A DNA stretch of 64,000 bases from a virus. A model generated the notes under the pieces. That model saw nothing but the letters and a program-made list of their open reading frames with translations, was not told where the DNA came from and searched no databases. This document shows positions 51,121 to 58,850 of the stretch, piece by piece. Where the stretch lies: the IMG/VR virus record IMGVR_UViG_3300035670_000121, positions 1 through 64,000 of that record; one strand, given 5' to 3'. The position numbers and the translations under genes were made by a program. The stretch's first letter is position 1, and each line of letters starts with the position of its first letter.

Positions 51121-52077
51121 GTGCATAGGTATCTTTATATAGCTTTAAGCTGTATTATTTTAAGCGGATGCGCCGTACTTCGCGGCACTAAAGCTAATAC
51201 AGCCAGTCAAACAGCTATTATCAAAGAAGAGAAAAAAGCTTTAGATATCGATAAAGCTATTCAAAATAATTCCAATGAACAGTTAAAACAAACCGCTGCT
51301 TATGCATACGGAGTAGGCTACTCATTAAATCAAGTCCAGAATCCTTCTGTTGAAGTTATAACAGCAGGCAGAATGAACGACAGAGTAGTTGCAATAGTCG
51401 GCGCTCCAAATTTAAAAGAAAGTGAAAGAATCCGCAAATTAGTCGATTATTTAAATTCCGAAATAGACAACGAACGATCTAAAGGAGAAAAAATACTAAT
51501 AGAAAAAGATAAAGAAATAACCGGGCTTCAAACACAAAAAAATGAATTAGAAAAAAATTACGATGCGCAAATAGAAAAATTAATCGCACAATCCAAAGAA
51601 GTAGCTAAAAAATCAGACGAAAAACAAACCACTCTAGATTCGATGAGTGGTCTTATGGGTTTAAATGCTGTATTTTGGGGACTTAAAAAATTTTTTTTTA
51701 CAACATTAACTTGGATAGTTATATTTGCAATTATATTCTTAATTTTAAGAATCGCTTCAGCAACCAATCCGATAGCTGCTGCTGCATTTTCCATTTTTAA
51801 TATTATAGGTTCATTTATAATTAATTTATTCAAAACACTCACGCCTCAAGCTTTTGGTCTATGTAATCTTGTTAAAAGTAATGACATGGTTAAATATAAA
51901 ATCACATTAACTAAAATAGTTGATGTGATTCAAGAATTTAAAACGAAAGAAGATCAGAAAGATGGCGACGAGTTCAGCTTGAATGAATTTTTAACAAAAT
52001 TATCAATTGATATGGATCAATCTGATAAAAACACTGTAAATGAAATTTTAATAGAAGAAAAGTGGAAAAAATCTTAA
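51121..52077 (+). CDS. Membrane lipoprotein with coiled coil and two TM segments
   Basis: 318 residues from GTG 51121; no in-frame ATG is near. The N-terminal signal ends in LSGC, a lipobox, so Cys17 would be lipidated. A helical coiled coil spans about 110-175, followed by two hydrophobic stretches (LTWIVIFAIIFLILRI and AAAAFSIFNIIGSFIINLF) and a charged tail. The architecture could suit a spanin-like, exclusion or envelope-remodelling role. Unknown function. Confidence 0.6.
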   Translation: MHRYLYIALSCIILSGCAVLRGTKANTASQTAIIKEEKKALDIDKAIQNNSNEQLKQTAAYAYGVGYSLNQVQNPSVEVITAGRMNDRVVAIVGAPNLKESERIRKLVDYLNSEIDNERSKGEKILIEKDKEITGLQTQKNELEKNYDAQIEKLIAQSKEVAKKSDEKQTTLDSMSGLMGLNAVFWGLKKFFFTTLTWIVIFAIIFLILRIASATNPIAAAAFSIFNIIGSFIINLFKTLTPQAFGLCNLVKSNDMVKYKITLTKIVDVIQEFKTKEDQKDGDEFSLNEFLTKLSIDMDQSDKNTVNEILIEEKWKKS

Positions 52078-52086
52078 TATTTTAAA

Positions 52087-52689
52087 ATGAGTGGTTTATC
52101 TTTTTTATATAATCATTTAGGCGATATTGCCAGTTTTTTAACTTCAACAGGTATGATTTATCTTTTTATATGTAAAGCTATGAAAAGATTGCAACCATAT
52201 ACCGATCTAACCGATCATGTTGATAGTATAAATTCAGAAATCAAAGATATTAAAAAAGAATTAACAAATAATTCTGGAACTTCATTAAAAGATTTAGTTA
52301 GCAATATAAGAGTAGATGTTAAATCCAACACTGAATTAACAACTACTATTTTAAATAGACAAAGATGGATGTTAGATAATCGCTCAGAACCAATTTTTGA
52401 AACAAATAAAGAAGGTAAATTCACTTGGGTTAATGATTCTTTTATTAGATTAACAGATCGTGGATTTAAAGATTTAAAAGATAATAACTGGATAAATATT
52501 TTACACGAAGATGTTAGAAGCGATGTGACTAAAGATTGGTATTTAGCTTTACAAACAGCAAGAAATTTCGAACACACAGTAAAAATTACAGATGGTAAAA
52601 ATAATTGTTTTCAAGCTAAAATAATAGCTCATAGACAAGAAGATGGAAATTATATTGGCACATTAAATAATATAGTTAAAAATAATTAA
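52087..52689 (+). CDS. Membrane protein with PAS domain
   Basis: 200 residues. One TM segment at about 10-28 (LGDIASFLTSTGMIYLFICK), a coiled region to ~95, then a PAS fold: SEPIFETNKEGKFTWVNDSF followed by LKDNNWINILHEDV and a C-terminal beta segment (GTLNNIVKN). No kinase or output domain follows. It lies 9 bp after the lipoprotein gene and may pair with it. PAS proteins sense light, redox or small ligands by family; the ligand here is unknown. Confidence 0.65.
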   Translation: MSGLSFLYNHLGDIASFLTSTGMIYLFICKAMKRLQPYTDLTDHVDSINSEIKDIKKELTNNSGTSLKDLVSNIRVDVKSNTELTTTILNRQRWMLDNRSEPIFETNKEGKFTWVNDSFIRLTDRGFKDLKDNNWINILHEDVRSDVTKDWYLALQTARNFEHTVKITDGKNNCFQAKIIAHRQEDGNYIGTLNNIVKNN

Positions 52690-52697
52690 GAAAATTA

Positions 52698-52725
52698 TTG
52701 CAATCCTCATCGATTCTGATAACAT
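52698..52725 (+). promoter_or_regulatory. Sigma-70-like promoter
   Basis: TTGCAA, 16-bp spacer, TAACAT, six bases before the ATG at 52732. Confidence 0.5.
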
Positions 52726-52731
52726 GCAGTC

Positions 52732-53325
52732 ATGTCGGGTTATGCTAATCAGATAACCACTTTATTATTAGATAATTCTTTTTTACCTTATTCGTTCTTA
52801 ACAGGGCGAGCAGCATTCATTCATTTAATTAAAAATAATATTAAATGTTTTGATGCTTCAGAAAATATCGTAGATAATAATTTTGAATGGTTTAGAAACG
52901 AAGGGCTTTCATTCTATGAAGATCAGCCTTTTTTAACTTCGAAAGATAAGATTTGGTTCATTCCCACCATTGCAGTTATCAAGAAAAGTTTTTTCTATAA
53001 TAGAAAAAGAATGCCGCGCACTCTCAACATTCAAAAATTATGTTTGATTTTTGATTATACTTGTCAAATTTGTTATGAAAGATTTGATAAAAGCCAGCTA
53101 ACAATCGAACATCTATTTCCTAAAAGCAAAGGCGGAACAAAAGAATTAGAAAACATTACTTTAACTTGTCATAAATGCAATCAGATTAAAAAAGATATAT
53201 ATCCTTTCTTGAATGTTAAGAATGAATCTATATCATCTGTACCAATGCCTATACCAGTTCTTCCTACTAAACCTACTAAAATAAGAGAAGAATGGCGCAA
53301 ATACTTTCTATATAAGAAATTATAG
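52732..53325 (+). CDS. HNH endonuclease
   Basis: 197 residues. The C-terminal HNH is complete: YTCQICYERFDKSQLTIEHL (Cys pair and His), FPKSKGGTKELENITLTCHK (Asn) and CNQIKKD (Cys pair). The N-terminal ~90 residues are a separate domain of unknown fold (FIPTIAVIKKSFFYNRKRMP). Resembles RACo/HNH nucleases found in T4-like phages. Could be homing or DNA processing; no intron or intein is seen beside it. Confidence 0.85.
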   Translation: MSGYANQITTLLLDNSFLPYSFLTGRAAFIHLIKNNIKCFDASENIVDNNFEWFRNEGLSFYEDQPFLTSKDKIWFIPTIAVIKKSFFYNRKRMPRTLNIQKLCLIFDYTCQICYERFDKSQLTIEHLFPKSKGGTKELENITLTCHKCNQIKKDIYPFLNVKNESISSVPMPIPVLPTKPTKIREEWRKYFLYKKL

Positions 53326-53326
53326 T

Positions 53327-53512
53327 ATGAACGTTTCAGAATTCGAAAGAACAAAACCAACAATCACATTAAAGAAAATTAATAATTTAATTTCTTTGAT
53401 TGATGATGAAAGAGAAAAAACAGAAAATCTCTATAAAGACAGAGTTAAAAGCTTAGAAAAAATTAATGATATGCTTAAAGATTTGAAGAATAGTTTCAAA
53501 AAGGGTGAATAA
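53327..53512 (+). CDS. Small coiled-coil protein, unknown
   Basis: 61 residues, ISLIDDEREKTENLYKDRVK then SLEKINDMLKDLKNSF: one long amphipathic helix. One base after the HNH gene, and its TAA overlaps the next ATG (53512). Confidence 0.5.
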   Translation: MNVSEFERTKPTITLKKINNLISLIDDEREKTENLYKDRVKSLEKINDMLKDLKNSFKKGE

Positions 53513-54165
53513 TGAGCTATCTTCAAGCAAATATACCAATACAATCAGCTTATCTTGATAAATCTTTTTTGAAAAATGAAGAAGCTGGTACGATTGATGA
53601 ATATTTGCCTGTAGAAATATTTTCTATCACTTCTATTCCAAGAAGGTGTTTATTATTTAATGTAATGAGTGAATACGGCGCTCAATTTACAAGAGTGCCA
53701 ATTCAATATTTAAAAAATAAACTGAATTGCGCAACTATTTATCCATTGGATTGGATACAATTATGGGATAGTTTCAGTTATTATTTCAATATAATAAGAT
53801 TTGACTATTTGAAAAACAGCAATGCTTATATAATTCTTAAAAATAAAGAAAAGATTGTAGGCAAATATGTTTTTACTATTGATTGGTGCAATAGCGAAGA
53901 ATACAATTTAGGTTATTCAGAAGTTCAAGGTGGTCATAAATTAGCTCATGTATTTTGGGGCGAAAATGGACAAATGTTCGCTCAACCTAGCAATAGATGT
54001 TTATTCAGAGATTCTGGCGCTTGGATTTCTAAAAAGTTGCCTGATGATTTTAAAACATGGAAAGTTTTCTCAAAAGAATTTACTTGTGAAGGTAATGCAT
54101 ATAAATGGACTGCTGGTGATGATGAATTAATGTTTTATGAATTTGACAGAGACAAGATTAACTAA
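53512..54165 (+). CDS. Conserved phage protein, unknown
   Basis: 217 residues. Cys- and Trp-containing, with CLLFNVMSEYGAQFTRVPIQ, LDWIQLWDSFSYYFNIIRF and the segment WISKKLPDDFKTWKVFSKEF. I recognise the pattern from hypothetical proteins of T4-like phages but no function. Overlaps dCMP deaminase by 29 bp. Confidence 0.55.
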   Translation: MSYLQANIPIQSAYLDKSFLKNEEAGTIDEYLPVEIFSITSIPRRCLLFNVMSEYGAQFTRVPIQYLKNKLNCATIYPLDWIQLWDSFSYYFNIIRFDYLKNSNAYIILKNKEKIVGKYVFTIDWCNSEEYNLGYSEVQGGHKLAHVFWGENGQMFAQPSNRCLFRDSGAWISKKLPDDFKTWKVFSKEFTCEGNAYKWTAGDDELMFYEFDRDKIN

Positions 54166-54640
54166 ATCAGAATATGGTTGTTATCTAGCTTTAGCTGCTA
54201 GATCAAGATCAGAAGATCCACATACGCAAGTTGGAACAGTGCTTTTTGATGAAGACTGGCGAACTGTTTCAACTGGTTTCAATGGTTTTGCTCCTCAATT
54301 AATACCGCATGATGATATAATTCAAAACAGACCATTAAAGTCCGATTTAATTAATCACGCTGAAATAAATGCTATTTTATACTCCTCTCGCCAACCGTAT
54401 TACGCTTGTATGGTTTATAGCCCATGTATTCACTGCGCCAAAACAATCGCGGCTTCTAAAATAAAAGAAATTTATTTTCTTAAGCAATACAGGAAGTCCA
54501 ATAGTGAAACACTTGATGTCAAATATATGGATATTTTTAATTTTTCAGGAATAAAATACAATCAACTATCTATTGATAGTTTAAACAAGATTTTATTTTG
54601 GATAGATAAGGATAAAGAATTTATCAAATCTTTAATATGA
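54137..54640 (+). CDS. dCMP/cytidine deaminase family protein
   Basis: 167 residues. Zinc-binding and catalytic residues are His74 and Glu76 in HAEINAI and Cys97/Cys100 in SPCIHCAK. The N-terminal ARSRSEDPHTQVGTVLFD is typical of dCMP deaminases. It makes dUMP from dCMP for thymidylate synthesis, with dUTPase nearby; no thymidylate synthase is present in this window. Overlaps both neighbours. Confidence 0.88.
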   Translation: MNLTETRLTKSEYGCYLALAARSRSEDPHTQVGTVLFDEDWRTVSTGFNGFAPQLIPHDDIIQNRPLKSDLINHAEINAILYSSRQPYYACMVYSPCIHCAKTIAASKIKEIYFLKQYRKSNSETLDVKYMDIFNFSGIKYNQLSIDSLNKILFWIDKDKEFIKSLI

Positions 54641-54828
54641 CGGCCAAAAATTTATATTTAAAAACAGGAAAATTTTTAAAAGATGAATCGAATAAAATAA
54701 TGCGTAAACTTATTCATTCAAAAGATAAAAAAACTTTAAATCAAGCTAGAAAAGAATTAGCCGCAATACGACGACGAATAGCTATCGAAATCGAATTACT
54801 AGAGAAGTTTAGTGAAGAAAATGATTGA
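54637..54828 (+). CDS. Small basic helical protein, unknown
   Basis: 63 residues, Lys/Arg-rich helices (LIHSKDKKTLNQARKELAAI). Overlaps the deaminase by 4 bp. Its end holds the -35 of the next promoter. Unknown. Confidence 0.5.
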   Translation: MTAKNLYLKTGKFLKDESNKIMRKLIHSKDKKTLNQARKELAAIRRRIAIEIELLEKFSEEND

Positions 54829-54852
54829 CACGACATGGGTTTCTGATATTAT
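54825..54852 (+). promoter_or_regulatory. Strong sigma-70 promoter
   Basis: TTGACA (54825-54830), 16-bp spacer, TATTAT (54847-54852), then a 33-nt leader to the ATG at 54886. Confidence 0.8.
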
Positions 54853-54885
54853 TGGCCTCGTTAGCGTTACAACTATATAAATACT

Positions 54886-55209
54886 ATGAATAATAATGAA
54901 AAGCAGAGTGACTGGAAGAAAAGAGAAAAAGGCGCTTTTTGGAAAAAAACAAAAGGAAGCACCACTTATTTGACAGGTTATCTTTCAGTAACCGATCCTT
55001 TTGGAAATGTAATTAAAGAGCGTGTGATTATGTTTTCAAACAAAACAAAGACTAATGAAAACGCTCCTGATTTTATTCTATATAAATCTGAAGATCAAAA
55101 TACAGAAAATGAGCCAAAGGCTGTCGCTGCAAAGCCAAAGCCTGTAAAGAAGGAGGTTAAGCAGCCGGAACCATCAAATGACGATGAGATTCCTGAAATC
55201 ACAGATTAA
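54886..55209 (+). CDS. Conserved phage protein (DWKKRE-type)
   Basis: 107 residues. SDWKKREKGAFWKKTKGSTT then YLTGYLSVTDPFGNVIKER and VIMFSNKTKTNENAPDFILY match a short domain seen in many phages, sometimes linked to ssDNA metabolism (DUF736-like). The tail is Pro/Lys/Glu disordered. Driven by its own strong promoter and closed by a terminator. Confidence 0.65.
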   Translation: MNNNEKQSDWKKREKGAFWKKTKGSTTYLTGYLSVTDPFGNVIKERVIMFSNKTKTNENAPDFILYKSEDQNTENEPKAVAAKPKPVKKEVKQPEPSNDDEIPEITD

Positions 55210-55217
55210 GTAGTTAG

Positions 55218-55239
55218 CCCCCAGAAATGGGGGTTTTTT
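55218..55239 (+). terminator. Rho-independent terminator abutting next ATG
   Basis: CCCCC-agaaat-GGGGG then TTTTTT. The following ATG begins at 55240, the base after the T-run and an A. Confidence 0.85.
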
Positions 55240-55710
55240 ATGATCAAAATCGAAAATTATAAATTGTTTGTTAACTCGAAAGATTTTGAATATTTAGTAA
55301 AAAAAGCAGAAATAGAATTAGCAGGTAGTAAATTACCATATTCAGAATCTTTAAAAAAATATCTTAAAAAATGTATAAATGATGAATCAATATTAGTATT
55401 ATATGAAAATGAGTTGCCTATTGGTTTTTATATCATATATATTAACAATAGAAGAGTTGAATTAAGTTTTACTTATATAGTATCTCAATACAGGAATAAA
55501 GGTTACAGCCATGAATTACGAATAGCTGCAATCGAAAAGTTCAAAGACAAATACGATAAAATTGAAACTTATATATTAAAAAACAATATAGCATCGCTAA
55601 AAGGACTAGAAAAACTTTTAGAAATATATAAACCTCAATATGAAAAAAAACAAATTGTTGATCAATTCGGGAACCAATCATATCACTTTATCATACAAGG
55701 ATTTAAATAA
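55240..55710 (+). CDS. GNAT acetyltransferase
   Basis: 156 residues. Strands ILVLYENELPIGFYIIYINN and VELSFTYIVSQYRNKGYSHE with the acetyl-CoA loop motif R-N-K-G-Y-S, then LKNNIASLKGLEKLLEIY, match the GNAT order. Substrate unknown. The next gene, a citrate-synthase-like protein, starts inside it, so the pair may act together on CoA esters. Confidence 0.75.
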   Translation: MIKIENYKLFVNSKDFEYLVKKAEIELAGSKLPYSESLKKYLKKCINDESILVLYENELPIGFYIIYINNRRVELSFTYIVSQYRNKGYSHELRIAAIEKFKDKYDKIETYILKNNIASLKGLEKLLEIYKPQYEKKQIVDQFGNQSYHFIIQGFK

Positions 55711-56332
55711 ATCGTTTAATGATTTTGCAATAGATAAATTAAGCAGTAAAAAGTTAACAAAAAACGAGAAAAAACTATTGAATTTTATTTTAAATATTTT
55801 GCATACATATGATATAAACGAATTGATGCCAGCTAGTTCAATGATCGCTTTTATGATGGGAGGTTGCGGTTTAGATTATCCACAGGTATTATCTTCAGCT
55901 ATAAATTCTTTTGGCGGTAATCATTTTTGTTTTACAAAGATGGCCGAATTCATGATTAATAATTTTACTACTCATGAGGATTATTATCCAGGTTTTGGAC
56001 ATCCAATATTTAAAGATAAAGATCCAAGAGTAGAAGCTATTTTGCAAAAAATGAAATCATTAAATATTAAAAGTCCAACAGTGAATAAGTGTTTAAATTT
56101 TTCAAAACAAAAAAAATTAATTTTAAATATAGGCGGTGTTTCTGTTGCTATATTATTAGATCTAGGTTTCGATAAATATACGGTGAATTATTTTCCTATT
56201 ATTTCTAGAATGCTGGGAATAACTCTTATTTATAAAAAAATAAAGCAAAACAAATTAAGATTTGCTACGTCTTTAGATAATATAGACAAATATAAAAATT
56301 TATTTCAGCATTCAAGCCTTGACAATGTTTAA
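55640..56332 (+). CDS. Citrate-synthase-like protein (short, altered active site)
   Basis: 230 residues. TNHITLSYKDLN resembles the citrate synthase N-terminal strand; SFGGNHFCFTKMAEFM lies where H-G-G-A-N-E is found; GFGHPIFKDKDPRVEAI is a close match to G-[FY]-G-H-R-V-[YF]-K-x-x-D-P-R. The second His (GFGH) is kept, the first is replaced by Phe and the C-terminal Asp (VDFYSG) by LNIGG. So it is not a standard citrate synthase; citryl-CoA lyase or a CoA-binding role is possible. It overlaps the GNAT gene by 71 bp. Confidence 0.65.
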   Translation: MKKNKLLINSGTNHITLSYKDLNKSFNDFAIDKLSSKKLTKNEKKLLNFILNILHTYDINELMPASSMIAFMMGGCGLDYPQVLSSAINSFGGNHFCFTKMAEFMINNFTTHEDYYPGFGHPIFKDKDPRVEAILQKMKSLNIKSPTVNKCLNFSKQKKLILNIGGVSVAILLDLGFDKYTVNYFPIISRMLGITLIYKKIKQNKLRFATSLDNIDKYKNLFQHSSLDNV

Positions 56333-56347
56333 CTTTCTTGATAAGGT
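56319..56347 (+). promoter_or_regulatory. Sigma-70 promoter before UV endonuclease gene
   Basis: TTGACA, 17-bp spacer, TAAGGT, with ATG 56356 eight bases later. Confidence 0.65.
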
Positions 56348-56355
56348 TCATACCT

Positions 56356-57306
56356 ATGAAGCTTGGACTAGTTTGTATCTCTGAACTTTTGCGTGAAAAA
56401 TCTCCCGAGTTGAAGTTCAAAACCATGACTCGCACTCAGTTCCTTAAGAAAGATAGAGAAGAGTCTATACAAGAACTTTCGCGTAGAATTTCGCATAATC
56501 TAACTGTTACAATTGAAACAATCAAACACTGCAAAGAGATAGGAATTAAACACTATCGCATTTCTTGTAAGTTGTTTCCTCTTATAACCGATCCAACTCT
56601 TAAACTCGACCTAAGTCTTTTTCCTTATTTCAATGTAATTGAGCAAAAGTTAATTGAAATTGGCAGAACCGCCAAGGAATTAAATATATCCGTTTCAGTT
56701 CATCCTGATCAGTTTGTTGTGCTTGGTTCTGAATCAGATGATATTTGCGCTAATTCCATACGTGAATTAAATTTTCATGCTTGGGTGTTAGATATGATGC
56801 GTATGCCACAGGATTTTACTTGTCCGATTAATATTCATCCTAGTTTGTCAAATTTTTCTAGCGCTGAGAATTTTGTTAAGAAATTTATTCTTAACTTTTT
56901 TCAATGCGATATTGGTGTTAGAAACCGTTTGGTATTAGAAAATGAAGATAAAGGATTTTGGAATTGTTCTAATCTTTATGAATATTTTCATTTATTCATG
57001 AAGGCTTCGTATACATTTCATATTCCATTGACTTTGGATAATTTGCATGATGAGTGCAATCCTAGTTATGATGTAGAAGGTAAGGTTATTCCTTATCAGA
57101 AACACTATATGAAATTTTATCAAACTTGGCCTGTTCCTCCTGTATTTCATTGGAGCGAAGGGATTAATGGAACACTTAAACATGCAGATAAACTAACGAT
57201 TCCTCCTCCAGACATGGGATTAGATTGCACTTATGAAATTGAAGTAAAAAAGAAAGATAAAGGGTTCTTACAATTTCTTCCAAAAAAATCAGCTATTGCT
57301 ATTTAA
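56356..57306 (+). CDS. uvsE: UV damage endonuclease (UvdE/UVDE)
   Basis: 316 residues from the ATG at 56356; an in-frame TTG at 56338 lies inside the promoter and is rejected. TIM-barrel motifs: HYRISCKLFPLITDP, ISVSVHPDQFVVLGSESDD, HAWVLDMMRM, LVLENEDKGFWN and LTLDNLHDECN, with the conserved metal-binding His, Glu and Asp. It cuts 5' of UV photoproducts. A repair enzyme for a phage exposed to sunlight. Single-gene unit with a sigma-70 promoter. Confidence 0.93.
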   Translation: MKLGLVCISELLREKSPELKFKTMTRTQFLKKDREESIQELSRRISHNLTVTIETIKHCKEIGIKHYRISCKLFPLITDPTLKLDLSLFPYFNVIEQKLIEIGRTAKELNISVSVHPDQFVVLGSESDDICANSIRELNFHAWVLDMMRMPQDFTCPINIHPSLSNFSSAENFVKKFILNFFQCDIGVRNRLVLENEDKGFWNCSNLYEYFHLFMKASYTFHIPLTLDNLHDECNPSYDVEGKVIPYQKHYMKFYQTWPVPPVFHWSEGINGTLKHADKLTIPPPDMGLDCTYEIEVKKKDKGFLQFLPKKSAIAI

Positions 57307-57335
57307 AATGTTTAACATTTATATATTATTATATA

Positions 57336-57515
57336 ATGAAAAGCGTTACAATTAAGATTGGTGATGATGATTTGACTGATTTAGCTAATATTTTTAAAAA
57401 TGAGGCTTCATTTAAGCCTATGGCTAAAGAAGATCGTTTGATTATTCAAATTCTAAAACAAGTTTTAGACAATCCTAAAAATGAGATTATCGAGGCACAA
57501 GTTATCGATTCATGA
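57336..57515 (+). CDS. Small protein, unknown
   Basis: 59 residues, MKSVTIKIGDDDLTDLANIF start, then LIIQILKQVLDNPKNEIIEA. ATG 57336 follows an A/T-rich run (TATATTATTATATA). Its TGA overlaps the next ATG (57512) by 4 bp, supporting coding. Helical; no family. Confidence 0.6.
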   Translation: MKSVTIKIGDDDLTDLANIFKNEASFKPMAKEDRLIIQILKQVLDNPKNEIIEAQVIDS

Positions 57516-57790
57516 AGGCTAAATTAAATATAGTCGGCTCAAATGAAGGCGGATCTTTTTTAAAAGAATATCAAGATCAAATTGTTAACATTGAGAGTTT
57601 ATATAAAAATATTGAAGCTAACGCTCCACCACTTGGAATACTCAGAACAGAAAATAATAAACAATTAAGCATTCAATTAATAGATATTAGATTTATCCAA
57701 GAATCTATTTATATACAATGCTTTGTTATGAAAGAAGATGATAGCAAAGGCGGTAAAGTTCTGATTCAATTAAAACCTATCGGTGAATAA
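57512..57790 (+). CDS. Small protein, unknown
   Basis: 92 residues, alpha/beta, with NKQLSIQLIDIRFIQESIYI. Coupled to both neighbours (ATGA upstream, stop then ATG downstream). No family recognised. Confidence 0.5.
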   Translation: MKAKLNIVGSNEGGSFLKEYQDQIVNIESLYKNIEANAPPLGILRTENNKQLSIQLIDIRFIQESIYIQCFVMKEDDSKGGKVLIQLKPIGE

Positions 57791-58090
57791 ATGTTTCCAG
57801 AAATCAAGAGTATTTTTGAGAAATATGATGATCATGTTTTTATAGTATCTGTTAAAATTGACGATATAAAAGCTTATGACAGTTTAGACTGTTTAAAAAA
57901 TATAATGTTTCTTGATATTATATCAGAATTATTATCAAACGATGAAATTAAATATATTTTAAATGATGATTTCAAATACGAAGTCGCAAAACAACTAATT
58001 TTAGAGAATTTACGATTCTATAAATTACAAGAATATATAATTTTAGTTCTTAAAATAAATAAACTCCCCGAAATAACAGAAAACTCTTGA
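57791..58090 (+). CDS. Small protein, unknown
   Basis: 99 residues, acidic, hydrophobic helices (LKNIMFLDIISELLSNDEIK). The end of the gene carries the -35 of the next promoter. No family recognised. Confidence 0.5.
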   Translation: MFPEIKSIFEKYDDHVFIVSVKIDDIKAYDSLDCLKNIMFLDIISELLSNDEIKYILNDDFKYEVAKQLILENLRFYKLQEYIILVLKINKLPEITENS

Positions 58091-58115
58091 CTTTTACATA
58101 AACATACAATATACT
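58087..58115 (+). promoter_or_regulatory. Sigma-70 promoter
   Basis: TTGACT, 17-bp spacer, TATACT. Followed by the palindrome TTGTAC-N4-GTACAA at about +6 to +21. Confidence 0.75.
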
Positions 58116-58126
58116 TTACCCGAATT

Positions 58127-58142
58127 TTGTACGATTGTACAA
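58127..58142. promoter_or_regulatory. Palindromic operator-like site
   Basis: Perfect inverted repeat TTGTAC-GATT-GTACAA just downstream of the -10 (58110-58115). The size and place fit a dimeric repressor site. Confidence 0.5.
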
Positions 58143-58161
58143 ATACATAAAAACTAAATAT

Positions 58162-58422
58162 ATGAATGAGACTGCTACTATTACTCAACCTGTTGTCTTG
58201 TTGAATGCTATCACCAAGGCGACGCCTGAACAAATCGACACGCTGTGGTCGATTCTAAAGTATAAGGAGATCGGCATCTATCGAAAGATCAAGTGTATGA
58301 GTTCTGTGCTTGGTTTGAATTTTGATTCAGTGGTTACTGATCTTCCAAAAGATGAAAATGGCAGAATTCTAGATTTTAAGACTCGCCATTTGATTCATGA
58401 TGTTCTAATCAAGAATTCCTAA
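58162..58422 (+). CDS. Small protein, unknown
   Basis: 86 residues from the ATG at 58162. LLNAITKATPEQIDTLWSIL and IYRKIKCMSSVLGLNFDSVV are helical. It follows a sigma-70 promoter and palindromic site, so may be controlled by a repressor. No family recognised; RNA- or DNA-binding not shown. Confidence 0.55.
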   Translation: MNETATITQPVVLLNAITKATPEQIDTLWSILKYKEIGIYRKIKCMSSVLGLNFDSVVTDLPKDENGRILDFKTRHLIHDVLIKNS

Positions 58423-58424
58423 TA

Positions 58425-58616
58425 ATGAATAAAAGATATATTGTTCGTGATAAGGACGGCGCATATCAGTCTGCTTATAATCTATCCTTTGGTAAGGATA
58501 AGGCTTATGATTGGGCTTTGCAATGTGCTAAGTCTATTAATGGAATAATTTATTATTCAGAAGGAGAAAATACAAAAGAACAAGAGGTGTATAGGGCACC
58601 TGATCCTAAAAAGTAG
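58425..58616 (+). CDS. Small protein, unknown
   Basis: 63 residues, with YIVRDKDGAYQSAYNLSFGK then AYDWALQCAKSINGIIYYSE. The N-terminal strand pattern resembles small phage beta-sheet proteins. Two bases after the preceding stop. Unknown. Confidence 0.5.
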   Translation: MNKRYIVRDKDGAYQSAYNLSFGKDKAYDWALQCAKSINGIIYYSEGENTKEQEVYRAPDPKK

Positions 58617-58636
58617 AAGTAGGACTAGGAAGGTTT

Positions 58637-58665
58637 GCGGTCATCCTTAAAACCGCTTTTGTTTT
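58637..58665 (+). terminator. Rho-independent terminator
   Basis: GCGGT / ACCGC with a 10-nt loop, then TTTTGTTTT. Short stem; moderate strength. Confidence 0.6.
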
Positions 58666-58671
58666 ATTCAA

Positions 58672-58818
58672 ATGAAGAAGTGTGATATCTGTCGTAAAGA
58701 GACGACTTTATTAGAGGATCTTGATTATTGTTCTGTTTGCACAGATTGTTTAATAGAAATTGAAGATACAAATAAGCAAGACGATTTATTCAAAGATATA
58801 CAAATAAATGAAGAATAA
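58672..58818 (+). CDS. Tiny zinc-ribbon protein
   Basis: 48 residues, MKKCDICRKETTLLEDLDYC and VCTDCLIEIED: CxxC near residues 4-7 and CxxC near 22-25, with an extra Cys at 19. Such phage zinc ribbons may bind RNA polymerase or nucleic acid; not tested. It lies between two terminators. Confidence 0.6.
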   Translation: MKKCDICRKETTLLEDLDYCSVCTDCLIEIEDTNKQDDLFKDIQINEE

Positions 58819-58848
58819 AAAACCCCGCAATCGCGGGGTTTTGTTTTT
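58819..58848. terminator. Bidirectional rho-independent terminator
   Basis: AAAACCCCGC-AATC-GCGGGGTTTT with T/A runs on both sides. It ends both the plus-strand zinc-ribbon gene and the minus-strand gene 58851-59042. Confidence 0.93.
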
Positions 58849-58850
58849 TC

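Noticed and set aside
56338-56355. Upstream TTG start for the UV endonuclease
   Set aside because: It overlaps the -10 of the sigma-70 promoter (56342-56347), so it could not be in the mRNA.
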